This document shows positions 36,101 to 48,900 of a DNA stretch of 64,000 nt, piece by piece. This DNA comes from Liquidambar formosana. Lineage: Eukaryota; Streptophyta; Magnoliopsida; Saxifragales; Altingiaceae. Position 1 is the stretch's first letter. The number at the start of each line of letters is the position of its first letter. The notes beneath the pieces were generated by a model, which was not told the origin of the DNA, searched no databases, and worked only from the letters and a program-made list of their open reading frames with translations. Location of the stretch: contig CM077822.1 in assembly GCA_039720395.1 (NCBI GenBank), positions 20,357,267 to 20,421,266 on the forward strand, given 5' to 3'. The position numbers and the translations under genes were made by a program.

Positions 36101-39100
36101 TAAGTCCTAAACCTAATAGGACTAGGGTTCCACACACAATAGGAAACACTCATAAGGTCCACCACCTGCATGTGGGTGGACCAACGGGTATGGGTCACGT
36201 ACCCAACCCGAATATTAACATTGTTTATACCCAAATAAAAGCCAATTAAACCCTTAATATCATATTATAAAAATATGGTCCTTACAAGAATTAATACTAA
36301 TGATGTGCTTCAGAGGAGAAGACATTCCTTTTGTTATCTTCCTCAGTGGTGTATTATGTGTAGACAGGAGGCTGAGACAGTAGATCATTTGTTTTTACAC
36401 TGCGCAGTGGTGGTTGTGTTATGGCAGAGATTGTTTCAGATTAATGGTGAGTTTTGGGCACCTCTGAATCCTTCCTCATAGGTGTTTGAAATTGTTTTTG
36501 TGGGCTTTGGAAGGGATATGAAAGGAGTAACTTTGTGGAGGTGTGTTATGTTGACACTTTTATGGGTTATTTGGTTGGGGTGAAATGCTAGGTTTTTTCT
36601 TGACAAAGAATGTTTCGACGTATTGTGGGATAGAGTTTATTTTCTAGCTTCTTTTTGGGCTTTGGCTTCAAAAGCTCATTATTTATCCTTAAATGTGATT
36701 AGAAGTTGTTCTGTGCTAGTTAGTGCTTTTTTCCCTTTTTCTTCTTCTGTCTATGGTGGACTTCTTGTCCTCATTTGTACCTATTTTCATTTTATTAATA
36801 AATAATATTTCTTTTTGCTGAGCAGAAAAAATGAATTGAGAAGCACTGAACAGTGTAATAAAGAAGTAACAACCCCATCAAGTTGCAGTTTATGAACCAA
36901 GGGTTCCCCCAGCCAGTTATAATACCAAAAGTCCACTAATTTCCCATTACCCATTAGCCACTGAGATCTGATTTCCAGGCCATATATAAGGGCTTTTATA
37001 AGTGGAGTATTGGTTTACTTTAATCTTAAACCTAGCTTTCATGAAAGAGCTCCACATACTATCTTGAGACAAAATATCCCAACAGAGGTTTAGAAGACCA
37101 GCCTTATTAACAGGCATGTAGGCATCGAAGCCCCAATCCACCTTCCTCTTTAGGGAAACACACTTGATCCCAAGAGTCAACCACCAATTTTCTAGAAGAG
37201 ATGTTACCAAACGATATAAAATTTTTAATCCATTTTTGGATCTGCTTAATGAGAGCAGAAGGACAAGCATATATCATATATATCATAAAAGTATGCATCA
37301 TAGGTAGAATATACTTGTGATTCTCAAATATGTTATGATTATTTCTTAATATGTATCATTCAATTCACTTCTCTCTCCCTCTCTCTCTACCTGCTACTTG
37401 ATAGTTTATCTATTCTCTTTAGCCTTAATGTTTTTCTTTTCCAGAATGTGATATTCGCTCATGCTTGAACACACTTCAGTTTCTCAACAATAAGAAGGAA
37501 GCCCTCAATGTGGTGAGAATTTAACGTCTTCTTGCTCTTGTGAAATATTCATTATTCAATGGCTATCCTAATGCAAACTCACGTCCTCAGCAATGTGAGG
37601 TCCCCATAATCCTGCAATATTTTGCTTCTTGTGACTTTCTTTTATAATGACACCATTATTTTATTTTATTTAAAAAAAGAATAAATAATTCCAAATACAA
37701 TCCTAAAAAGCAATATTAGGATTTCAGGATTGTAATTGGGACCCTTAAATGCTAATAAATGAAGGGTATTTTTCCTCCAGAATTGTCAGATACGGAAAAC
37801 AAAGAAATAGTAAAATTTTCTACTACACCACTCTCCTACTTATTTGTTTTCACAGTTTGTGATTTTTCTATGTTGATTGTTATATAATGCTCCTTAAGTA
37901 TGAGGAAAGGAGTAAAAAAAGTCTCAGTTAGTGACTTTGCCCTCAAGTCCAGTTCATTGTAATAGAATGAAACACCTTTTTATCATATTAATCACGACGT
38001 GTGGGATTAAGTGATTAACTAAAAGTCCTAGGAAGAGAAGGGAAGAGAGAGAGAGGGGGGGTTGAATAGGCTGTCTCCATTCTTGTAAATACTCCCTCCG
38101 TCCCATTAAGATAGGCCATAGTTGCAACTTTTTTTGTCCCAAAATGTTTCTCCACTTTGAAAAGTCAAATCATTATTTTTATAAGTTTCCTACAATACCC
38201 TTTGTTATTTCAATGATAACTTTTAACACAAAACCCAATACAAAAAAGTTGAGGATATTTTTGGAAAGATGGAATTTAATTAATACAAGTCAATGCAATG
38301 ATGACCCTTTCTTAAACTCCGTGATTTGTCAAACCTGGGCCTATCTTTGTGGGACGGAGGGAGTACAATATTACTAATGAAAAATTAGATCAAAATTGCC
38401 AGCAATATATCAACCCTGCCAACAATTTATCAACCATACATTTTTACAAAAAATTACAATCAAATAGTAGGTAATGATGTTAAATAAAATATCAATATAA
38501 CATATACCAATACGGATCCATCATGCAATATTTGTGAGTATACCAGAGGATTTGGACTGTTATATTGATACCAATATTTAACAATCACACAGATTAAGAT
38601 TTTACATATGACCACAAAGGGAAAGACCATGTGATATTGAATGCTCTGTTGAAAGAGACTTCCAAAGACTCTTGAGGACACCTCTCAGCTGCTACATACA
38701 TTTTTACAAAAAAATTACAATGAAATAGTAGGTAATGATGTTAAAGAAAAGATCAATATGACATATACCAATAAGGATCCATTATGCAATATTTATGAGT
38801 ATATCAGAGGATTTGGACTGTTATATTGATACCATTATTTAAGAATCACACAGATTATTAACACATTAATTGTACATGTGAACCACAAAGGGAAAAACCA
38901 TGGGATATTGAATGTTCTATTGAAAGAGACTATCACAGACTCTTGAGTCTTGAGGACACCTCTCGGTTGCTGCCATCTTCAATGTTGTCTTGCAAATCGC
39001 ATGATAAACCTCATAGCCTACAGCCTGTAAATCCGGTGTCTTCCAAAATCCTCTGACGACTCTTTCAAGGCACTGTAATAGATCAAGCTAGTCTCGAGCT

Positions 39101-42100
39101 TGATATACTCAAGGAGTAAATTTTGTTTCCTTTTCCATCGAAAATGGTTGAAATGTTTTCGTTTCTTAACTGATTGAAACAAAACACCAGTGGAATCTTG
39201 AAATTCGTTGGTTTCTACCAAAACTTAGTCATTTCAGTTGATTTCGAGTGAAATGATAATTTTTTGGTCGAAATCGATTGAAACAGGCTGGAAAATTTCT
39301 TAAAAGTTCCAAGTTTGAGATGTTTTCTTGAAAATTTTGTTTGTTTGTTTGTTTATTTTTTTTATTTTTTATTTTTTATAATGAATGTGTAGAGAGATAA
39401 GAGGAAAAAATATGAAGAACTGGTGAGGGAGAAATCTTAAAAGGGTCTTTCCCCTTTTATCTTTTTAGTCACTAATTTTTCTTATCAAAAGATGGAACTT
39501 GGAAGTAATATTAACTTTAACCATTTAAATATAGGGTATCAATTACTATAAATAATGTGTTTAGTTAAATAAATAATTAAAAAAAAACTAATTTGTACGA
39601 TTTATAGTAATAAATGCTTGTGACAATTACATACATATAAGTTCATATCAAAACGGTAAATTAGTATTATACCTTAAAATGTTTTGAAGTTTATATCTGT
39701 TTATATGAGGTCTGAAACATATTCAATTAATCATTGAATACACTTATCCTAATTTATAAATACTTTTATTCTATGTTTTTATGCATTTTCATGCATTTCC
39801 AAATTTTTTCATTGTTTCTGTAAAGCCGTAGATTAGGGTGTTCATGAACTCCGGTGTCAAAAGCCATTTGTGGTTTGTGGTTCTTGTCTTACTTGTCTTG
39901 CGTCGTTCAACAAAAACTTCATGTGTGGTTTTTGAAGCTCAGCTTTGGTTCTAAATCTCACTTTAGGCATGGTAAGCAAGCTTAGAGGCCTTGTGTGGAC
40001 CATAAGTGATTAACTCGTGTGGCTTTGTCCCTTTGGGTCTTGGGTTGTGTGTGTTTGGGTTGGAAACCAGGTTGTAGTCCTTAAAAAATAATCTAGTTAG
40101 CCAATGTTCGAACGCGTTTGAACCGTGTTCGAACATCTAATAGGAAGATAATTGTAAAACTCTTTGGCTACTCAATATTCGAACATTAGGCCTTGCGTCT
40201 GAATATGGATTTGGCCAATAGTTTTAGTAACTCTTTGGTAAATTTGCGTTCAAATGTGAGTAGGCCACGTTTAAACATGACGTAAGATGGGAACCTCTCC
40301 AATGTGCTAGAACACCTTTTTGGCCCCTTTTTCCTTCCTTTTTCAACCCTAGGTATAAATACCTCTTTCACATTATGAGAGGTAGTTAGAAAGATTAAGA
40401 GAGAGTGAGAGAGAATTATGAGTAGGAGGCACCTTCTTCCTCTATTAACTCATTGTGAGAAATTCCACCATTTATATATCTCTCTTCGTTTATGAAGCTT
40501 GATTTATGAGAGATCTACCCACCACATTCCTCTTCCTCACTAGAAGGTAAAGGCTTGTGAGATTCTAGTGCTTTCGACTTCATTTACAAAGGAAGTTATT
40601 TGAGTTGTGTACTCAGAAGTCGCATGGAAATTTGTGGGCTATAACTTGGGGATAAACCTGCGGTTTACTTGACAAGATCTACCACTACATCAGTTTAAAG
40701 TGTTGCATCATAAATCTGTATGTGATTCGTTTAATTAAGTTTTGTAAGTCTTATTTTATAGTGGACTGAGTTTTATTGGCCATGCGTTTTACCCATTTGG
40801 GGTTTTCCACGTATATCTTGTATCTCTCTTTATTAGTGTCATTTTTATTGAATGTGATGTGTTGGATGAAAATGGATTCTGGTTTGTGAATATGGCTTAA
40901 GTTTTGTTTTGGAGGATAATTTTATAAAGACCTATTCACCACACCTTTTGGTGACTTATTGAATCCTTGAGTTGTCGAGTTGTGATTGACTTAAAATCGC
41001 TTTTTTAGTTTCCATTGTGTTTCTCAAAACCTTTCTGTTTCTGTGACAATTGAAACGACACGTCAAAACAAAATTTAGTACTTTGGATATACTACTGAAG
41101 TAGGAACACTTAAAGTTTTACTTTTTGTGAGAATTAAAAGTACATGATTCTCTCAATAGGACTAGAAGAAACTCTTAGAATGAGTTCATGAAATCCCTAA
41201 GGTTTGTGATCTTCTAGCTGCAAGTTCTCTAAAAAACAATGAAGAATTAATCAATTTTCTTAACCTATTTTTTTAGTCAAAAGAGTCCTTAAGTAAATTT
41301 TATAAACCCCTAACTGATTAGGAAGAATCCCCGCTCAAGTAGTAAACAAATTTAAAATCGGGCTCATCAGGTCGATGCATTGACGTATTGGAAATTGATT
41401 ATTATGTGCTGCGAATAGACAAGACTTGTTGCCAAATGATCGATTGATCGATCAATCAGTATGCTGAGATGAACACTTGAACCCTTTTTCAGACTTGAAG
41501 CACACACAAGTACAATTATTCGAGTAATCTAAACACTGTTTTTGATGGTAGAATTTCGCCAACGCAAACGCAAGTCCTAAATAGACAACATGTTTATCAT
41601 GTGGTTGGTTGAATTTCTATAACCAACCGGCTAAGCCACTCTATTGAGTCGTGGGGGTTCTGCATTGCTATTGTTTTAAATTATCTAAACCAACATTGTT
41701 AGAGACTTTCAGAAAGGCTCTCTTAGTTCAAAATTGTAAAATGACCATCCAATAAGGCTTTGAATCATATCGGTTAGCTCTTGCTGGAGAAAGTTAATGT
41801 GTGAAATCTCATCATACTAGTTGACCTACTAATCCTATGAACCCTTAATTGGTTATGAGTGAGCACTAAGGACTAAATTTCTCCGATATCGTCGGTATAT
41901 TTTTTGATATATCTCTTATCGGAGGTCCTTGAGATAAATCTTGACAATATTATCTATCAATATATCCGTCGAACCATTGAAGCACGAAGCGAGAGCAGGG
42001 GTTGGGTTAGGGGCGGGGAAGCGGGGGGGGACATAGCAGAGTCAAAGGTTTGGGGTGTGTAGGAAGAATTTGTGGAAAATATATATATATATATATAGAT

Positions 42101-42204
42101 ATTGTGTTACCTCACTATAATATTTTGTGAGATGAAATTAAGGAGAAAATTCAAGCAAAATTTTATAATTCTTTAGAATTATAAAAGAAATAAAAAAAAA
42201 AGTT

Positions 42205-42246
<42 letters not shown>

Positions 42247-45200
42247 GCATATTGTGTTACCTCAATAATAATATGATTTAATGGGAATCGTATTATTATT
42301 AGAAACTTTTTTATATTTAGTTTAAGTTAATAAGAAGTTACTTGGAGGGTTATGTCTTCCCCCTTCCATCATAAGGTTTCGTCTTTACTTAAAACCGAGA
42401 TTCTCGAGAGAGAATTGAGGTTCTTACAAGGTTCTTACATAGGAGCATGGAGTCATGGTTCCGAAGTGGGAGTGACACCCTTCTTAGAATGGGAAATGCT
42501 TCTAAGCGTCGAACATAACTAAAGTAATTTTACAAAATAAAAAATTCCAATACATTAATAATACATTATATATGCAATGTATATAAAAAAAAAATATATA
42601 TAATGAATATATAACTTAATTTAAATTTGTATAAATTTGTATTTTATTTTATTTTATTTTTTTTGCTGAGCAGTGCACACTTTTTGCACCTTACACACCC
42701 CATACTTATACACATTTTATTTACAGTATTTTGATTTTAAATTGTATATTAGAGTCTATTTCATTACTTTTCAAAATGTCATTAAAATCTTCCACATTTT
42801 GCTTCTAATTTCTGTCATTTGTCTAAATCGATACAAATTTTTTTATTTCTTTTGAAAATTTTCTATTTTTGGACCTTTGATATCTCTGATGATAAGTGTC
42901 CTTGATTTTTGAGAACTCCTCTTGGGTTGCCATATCCAATTCACTCTGGGGGTTTCTGGGGGAGGTTTAATCCATTTTACAAGGAGAATAATTTGTTCTA
43001 TTTTTTCAATTTATTATACAACTGTGGTGCATCGTGACCAAGGACTTTAATATCGATATCGATGGATATATCGAGGGTCCAAAAATGTGGATATATCGGA
43101 TATATCGTTGGATATATCGACAATATCGATATCGTTTTAAAGATATAGTGGATATTATGAGTTAAACATGGATATTTTTATTGAAACTTTGGGAAACAAT
43201 GATTTAAACTCTAATACACAATCTAGCATCAAAATATTGCAATTTAAATATGTATAATACAAGTATGTGTTGCGTAGGGTATAAAAAATATACCGCGCTA
43301 AGCAAATAAATAATAGAAAATTTTGCAAATTCAACATTTAGATGTTATATAACATTGAAATAGATTTTTGTAACATTTAAATATAGAGTGCTATTAGACC
43401 AAAGGCCATTGGTTTGAAATAATATTTTAAATCATGTGAAATAATAAGCATAGTAAAATGTACATATATATGTGAATCCTAACCTATTCTAATGTGTAAA
43501 AATTTCACCAGAAATCAGCAAAAGGGCATTTAAACATGGCAGTGTCGATATCTTGAACGATATCAGCGATATATCTTCGATATCAACGATATATCTTCGA
43601 TATCTTCGATATATCCTCGATATTTTCGATATATCTTCGATATCTTCGATATATCTTCGATATATCGCTGATATCGTTCGATATTTTGTTTTTTGAAAAT
43701 TTTTCAATTTCGCAACAATATATCGTTTCGTTACCCTCCGATATGGCGATATATCGCGATATATCGTCGATATATCGCGATTTTTAAGTCCCTGATCGTG
43801 ACTTGGTGATAGTCATACCTTTGGGGCAGTTTCCAAAAATAATTTTTTTTAGGGGGTTTGTTTTGAGTGATCTCATGCCAATTTGATAATACTGACATGT
43901 TTTAATGGCCCTCAGTTGGATCTCAGTTCTCAAGTGGTTGGTCGAAAGGACATGTCGAGAAGTGTTTTTGATATCTGGAAAGAGGTGATGGAAAGCAGTA
44001 ATTTCTATTGCTGTAAATTACTTCACTATACATTTTTAGCATCCTTATCTTTAAGGACACAACTCTTCCTTTTAGATTTTCCAAAGGAGAAAAAAGAAGC
44101 GAGAAAGGAAATCTGATAGTAGCTGCAGCAGTATGTCCAATGAATTCGACTTTCTGCACTCCCTCATTTCTGGCCGGTAGGTAGCGAATTTAACTAAACA
44201 TCATATTTTTTCCTCTCATATTCTCAAATTATGCGCCATATAGCTTTAAGTGGTCAATAACTGTGCAGTGGCGACTACGATTTAATTTTGGATGGAATCC
44301 ATGAAAATATTTTGCAGCTCCATTATCATGATCCAGTGATGCAAAAGACTGTAAGCCTTAACTTCATTCTGTTACAGATGATTTATATGACTATATTCAA
44401 TCTGACCATTAGCTAAATCTATTCTAACAACAAGACATTTGACCATTGAATCATTTGAATCATGTGACTTGAAGATCAAGTGCTTAAACATTCTTGGCGT
44501 TTCTGATTTGATTCACCAATATATTATGCGCACACAGCAGATGCCCCTTTATGGTAAAACATGCAGTATATATTAGTGTTAACCTTCCATTGTTGAGTAT
44601 AATTTCTATTATGTATATCTTTCTTTTTTTGAACCCTTTTCCCTTTGCTGTTTTCTGCAGTTTATCAGCCTGCCATGGCAATTACCATACATCGTTTAAT
44701 AGCCCAAGTTGAAAGACCAAATATCGAATGGCCAAAGTCTTTTCAAAGGTATATTTAAGTCTCCTAGAACCAGATGTCAAACTGCAGAAGACTCGCCTCT
44801 TCTCATTTTTCTATCTTTTTTCAAATTTTCAGATACCGAACGACGTTGATGGAAAAAATGGACATTTTAAGGTCTTGGCACTACAAAATTTTGCCATGTA
44901 TTTCCAGGCATCTCTCAACTAAGTCTTTTGTAGAAGACTCAGTATCTCCATTATTACACATTCTATCACCACCAACTCTAAGGCCAGTAAGTTACTCACC
45001 TTTCTATCCGTCTTCCTTTTTGTTTAATAACACTTTCTTTTTTTCTTTCCTATTCTATGATGTATAATGATGTTTCGCTTAGTACATATGTTTGACTAAT
45101 AGAAATCTAGTGAATGCATGTGCCACTAGTAATCATTATCTTTTAATTCATGAAGTTCTTCATTTCAGATATTTTTTTATGGTTTGCGATTGTCCATGTG

Positions 45201-45881
45201 ATCCATAAACATAATTTCTTTTTCTTCATTATGACGAGCCGTTGTTTGTTAACTTCGCGTCACTAATAAATTTGATAATACACAGTTTCCTTCTTATTTT
45301 TATTTTTTCTTTTTACTGATGAAACTTTGGAGGCACAAGACACTTGCATCTTGACACTTAATCCTTTATCCCAGTGCTTTGTGGTTTAACATTTTACACA
45401 CATCCTGATTTTTCGCATGATTCATGTTAAAATTATGAGGTCCCTGTACAACGTCTAGGTGGAATGTGATAAAAACAAATTCTTTGGTTGATAATATCAT
45501 ATTTTTGCTGTAGAATATGTCAAATGGAAATTTTTGAAGTTCTATTATAACTTCTCCCAACCACGATTAAATATTTCCTTCCAACTCATATTAAAAATCA
45601 ACGTATCAGTGGAAGAAAATTTGATAGTTCTAATTATCATTAGAATTTTACGAATTTTTGTTGTTGTTGTTATTGACTATTGACCATCATGAAAGTAAAA
45701 TTTTCTAGTAGGTTATAGTTCTACTTCATTATTATCCATTCTTGGAAACAATCATTCCTGTTGTTCAAATATGACATACTTGTTTTGTGTATAAAATATA
45801 TTTCACTAGATTATAGTTTCAATTTCTGTATCAAATATCCTTTGTTAATTCTTCAATTTTCAATGAAAATTTTTCTCTCTC

Positions 45882-45917
<36 letters not shown>

Positions 45918-48900
45918 TTAACAATTCATGCAATTTTTCTGTTTTTAACATGGCCATTGACATTTCTGCATTTTGGGATCTCAACATATTTGTTGACATT
46001 TCCATCTAAAACATGGCATACTAGTTAATGAAATTTCTTTTATGGCAGTATTGTGGGCCCTCCACTTTGGCTTCTCACACTCTGCATTGTGAGTGCATGA
46101 AAATTTATAAATTCATTGGGAGTGGAGTGTGGGAAGCTAAACATGGAGTGTCGATAGTGTTAGCCTTTTTTATAATTGTATTATTAAATTTTTATTTTCA
46201 TATCACAATCATTTTTATTATGTTATTCATTGAAAGTTTCCCACTTTCTTGAAAATTCTCTAATATTTTTATTTTTTACTTTATTCTGACATGAAAGTTG
46301 ATTTATTTGCATTTGGGATGTTGATGGGTATAGGGGATAGAGGTGTTCTTTGGGAGGTCCTAGAGTTTATTAAAAATTTGTGGAATGTGCCTTGGTGCAT
46401 AGTGGGAGACTTTAACGTTGTGAGATTTCCTTCGGATAAGCTTGGATGTGTGTCCTCCACTCCTCCTAGGCTACGAGGAATGTTTCTGGATTTTTTTAAT
46501 GGAATGATCCTTTGTTGGTTGGGGCTCTATTTACCTGGTCAAATAATCAAGAGGTCTTTGCAATGTCTTGTTGGATAGGTTCCTCTTTCCTTTGATTTGG
46601 GAGGAAATATTTCATAAAGTTGTCCGTTTGGTTTTGCTAAAGCCTTGCTTGGTTTATACTTCATTTGTTCTGGATGGTGAGGGGTTGAGGTATGTGAGGG
46701 GAGCTTTCTGGTTTGAGAATATGTGGCTAAAGTTTGGAACCACGATTCCATGCTTCTCAATAAGAATCTTGTGAAAACAACAATTCTCTTGAGAGAATCC
46801 TGTTTCTAACTAAGATGCAACCTCATGAATGAGGGGAAAAGGTAGGGCCATGACCTCTAAAATTTTACTAATTGTTTATTATATAATATATTTGGATGAA
46901 TTAAGTTATCAATTTTTATTTATTTTTTTGGGGTACGGTGGCCCCTTTGAAATTTATTCTAATTAAGTTCCTAAATTTTAGGAGGAAATTAGGTTAGTAC
47001 TCATTGATAATAAAAAAAATAAAAAAAAATAAAAAAGGATTAGTAGTCCTATACTCCTATTTCAATACTCAGTAGTTTGCTAAAAACTAAAAACAGGGAC
47101 ATATGATACTTTTTCTATATACATATCATGCTTTTTCTCTTTCTCTGCATTAGTATGGCTTCTCATAAGAATACACTCATGCTATAATTCTACTGTGTAA
47201 AAAAAAAAAAAATAGTAGAATTTTTTCTACAATTTCGCACATATAATATTATATTAGGTTATAGGTAACAGGGTATATATATATATATATAGATACATTT
47301 TATACAAACGCTCCCTATATGCCTTAAACCTTTGACTCTTACATGTGTCCCCACTTCCCTGCCCCCACTCGCCCCGACCTGGCTCTGCTCCCATTTTGTG
47401 CTTCTATGTACGTAATATTGTTGAACTTTGATGGATGCTAGATTGTTTTTGATATCGTTTTCTGTTACCAGAAAGGAACACAAGGCCTCTCTAATCATAC
47501 TTTGTTTTCCTACTACCTATGTTGTTGATGTTAGTATTACTACCACTACTACTATTATGATAATCAATATTTAAAACTCTGCCTCTCTCTGCGTGTGTGT
47601 GCATTCTCATGTGCCATTTTTTTCTCTTTCTTTGGAGTGATTACATTCTGTGCTTTTGTTTATTGTTGTGGTTTCTGAAAATGGTTTGCATCTTTTCGCA
47701 GGTGGCATTGCACTTACTATCAGAAAGAGAGAAGAACGAACTGGCTCAGTTAGTTATCACGATGGTATCCTATTCTATAACATACAAGAACATGAAATCT
47801 GAACCTCTATTGAGTACCCTAAGACATGAAGCAGCTTTAGATGCTACAGCACTTTCTTTTGATCCTCCCATTGGTGATTTTATCAACTTCAAGGTTTGAG
47901 TTGTTGGTTACATTTCACAGCATGTGATGTGGTTCATTATTTCATGATTCTGAATGTCTTTATCTTGGAATTAATCAGGGTTACAGATCCGGTCATTATG
48001 TACTTGCCTTAGCTATGAAGCAGGTCTTGGTACATGAGGTGAGTGATGTTATTTCTTGGTTTATTTAAATTGTTCCTGGATGTGTTTAGCTCATCTTTTG
48101 AATGCTTAGTGGGTGAGCAGCCTTTTGCTATAGCCTAATCACCATAAATCAAAACTAGTTTGGCTTAACAGAACAACGGCAAGTTGACCTTGTGAGATGT
48201 AATATTATAATTTAGATTATAATATTACATCTCACAGACCTGTCATTAAAATGTCACAATGAACCAAAATGGACAATCTTTTTAGTTTTGAATTAATGTC
48301 TTTGTGTTCAGAAATTTATGAACGCCTATTATCTTGAGATGGCCTTTGTAAGCGTCACAGTTTTGAGAGGCAAGAGTAGAGGCAAAGATCTCTGTGCTTT
48401 TGTGATGTGAGTTGTAAGCCTTGATGTGGTAGGTGTATGTACCATGAGTCTTTGATGGTGTTTCAAAGAAAATGACAAAAGTAATTTTAAATGTTAACTT
48501 ACATACTAATAAACAAAAAATATTTAAAAATCGTGTTTCATTTTCATTCATCTCGTTTCTTTAAGTGTCTACAAGAAAAGTTTATGTTTTAAATTGAGTG
48601 TAGTGTCAATCCTTCCTATATTCATCAGAACATTACTTAATTTGAAAGAAAGTTAGGCAGTGGTGTTTTAAATTTCAAATCTATTAAATTTAAAAGAGGA
48701 CTGTCCTATCTTTGCATTTTTTGCCAAGTCATGCACACCGGCATGTATACTTTCTGGCCATATTCTGGGCGACAATATCCATTCAAGTATCATTGTTGGA
48801 TACCCATACCTGTGTTAGAGTTTTTGTTACATGCGTGAATGCGCATGTGTCATCCATGGATGGCTGTGATTAAACGAGATACTCCGGGATATCTCGCACA

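Noticed and set aside
35378..36284. Solitary LTR
   Set aside because: TG...CA ends and a TATA-like box exist, but no 5-bp duplication or related copy in the window; kept only as LTR-like.
42673..42855. 60-codon ORF (+)
   Set aside because: Phe/Tyr/Ile-rich translation of AT-rich intron; no motif.
43540..43780. CRISPR-like or satellite array
   Set aside because: Short ATATCG units without fixed spacing, inside an element with hAT-type ends; this is a plant nuclear genome.
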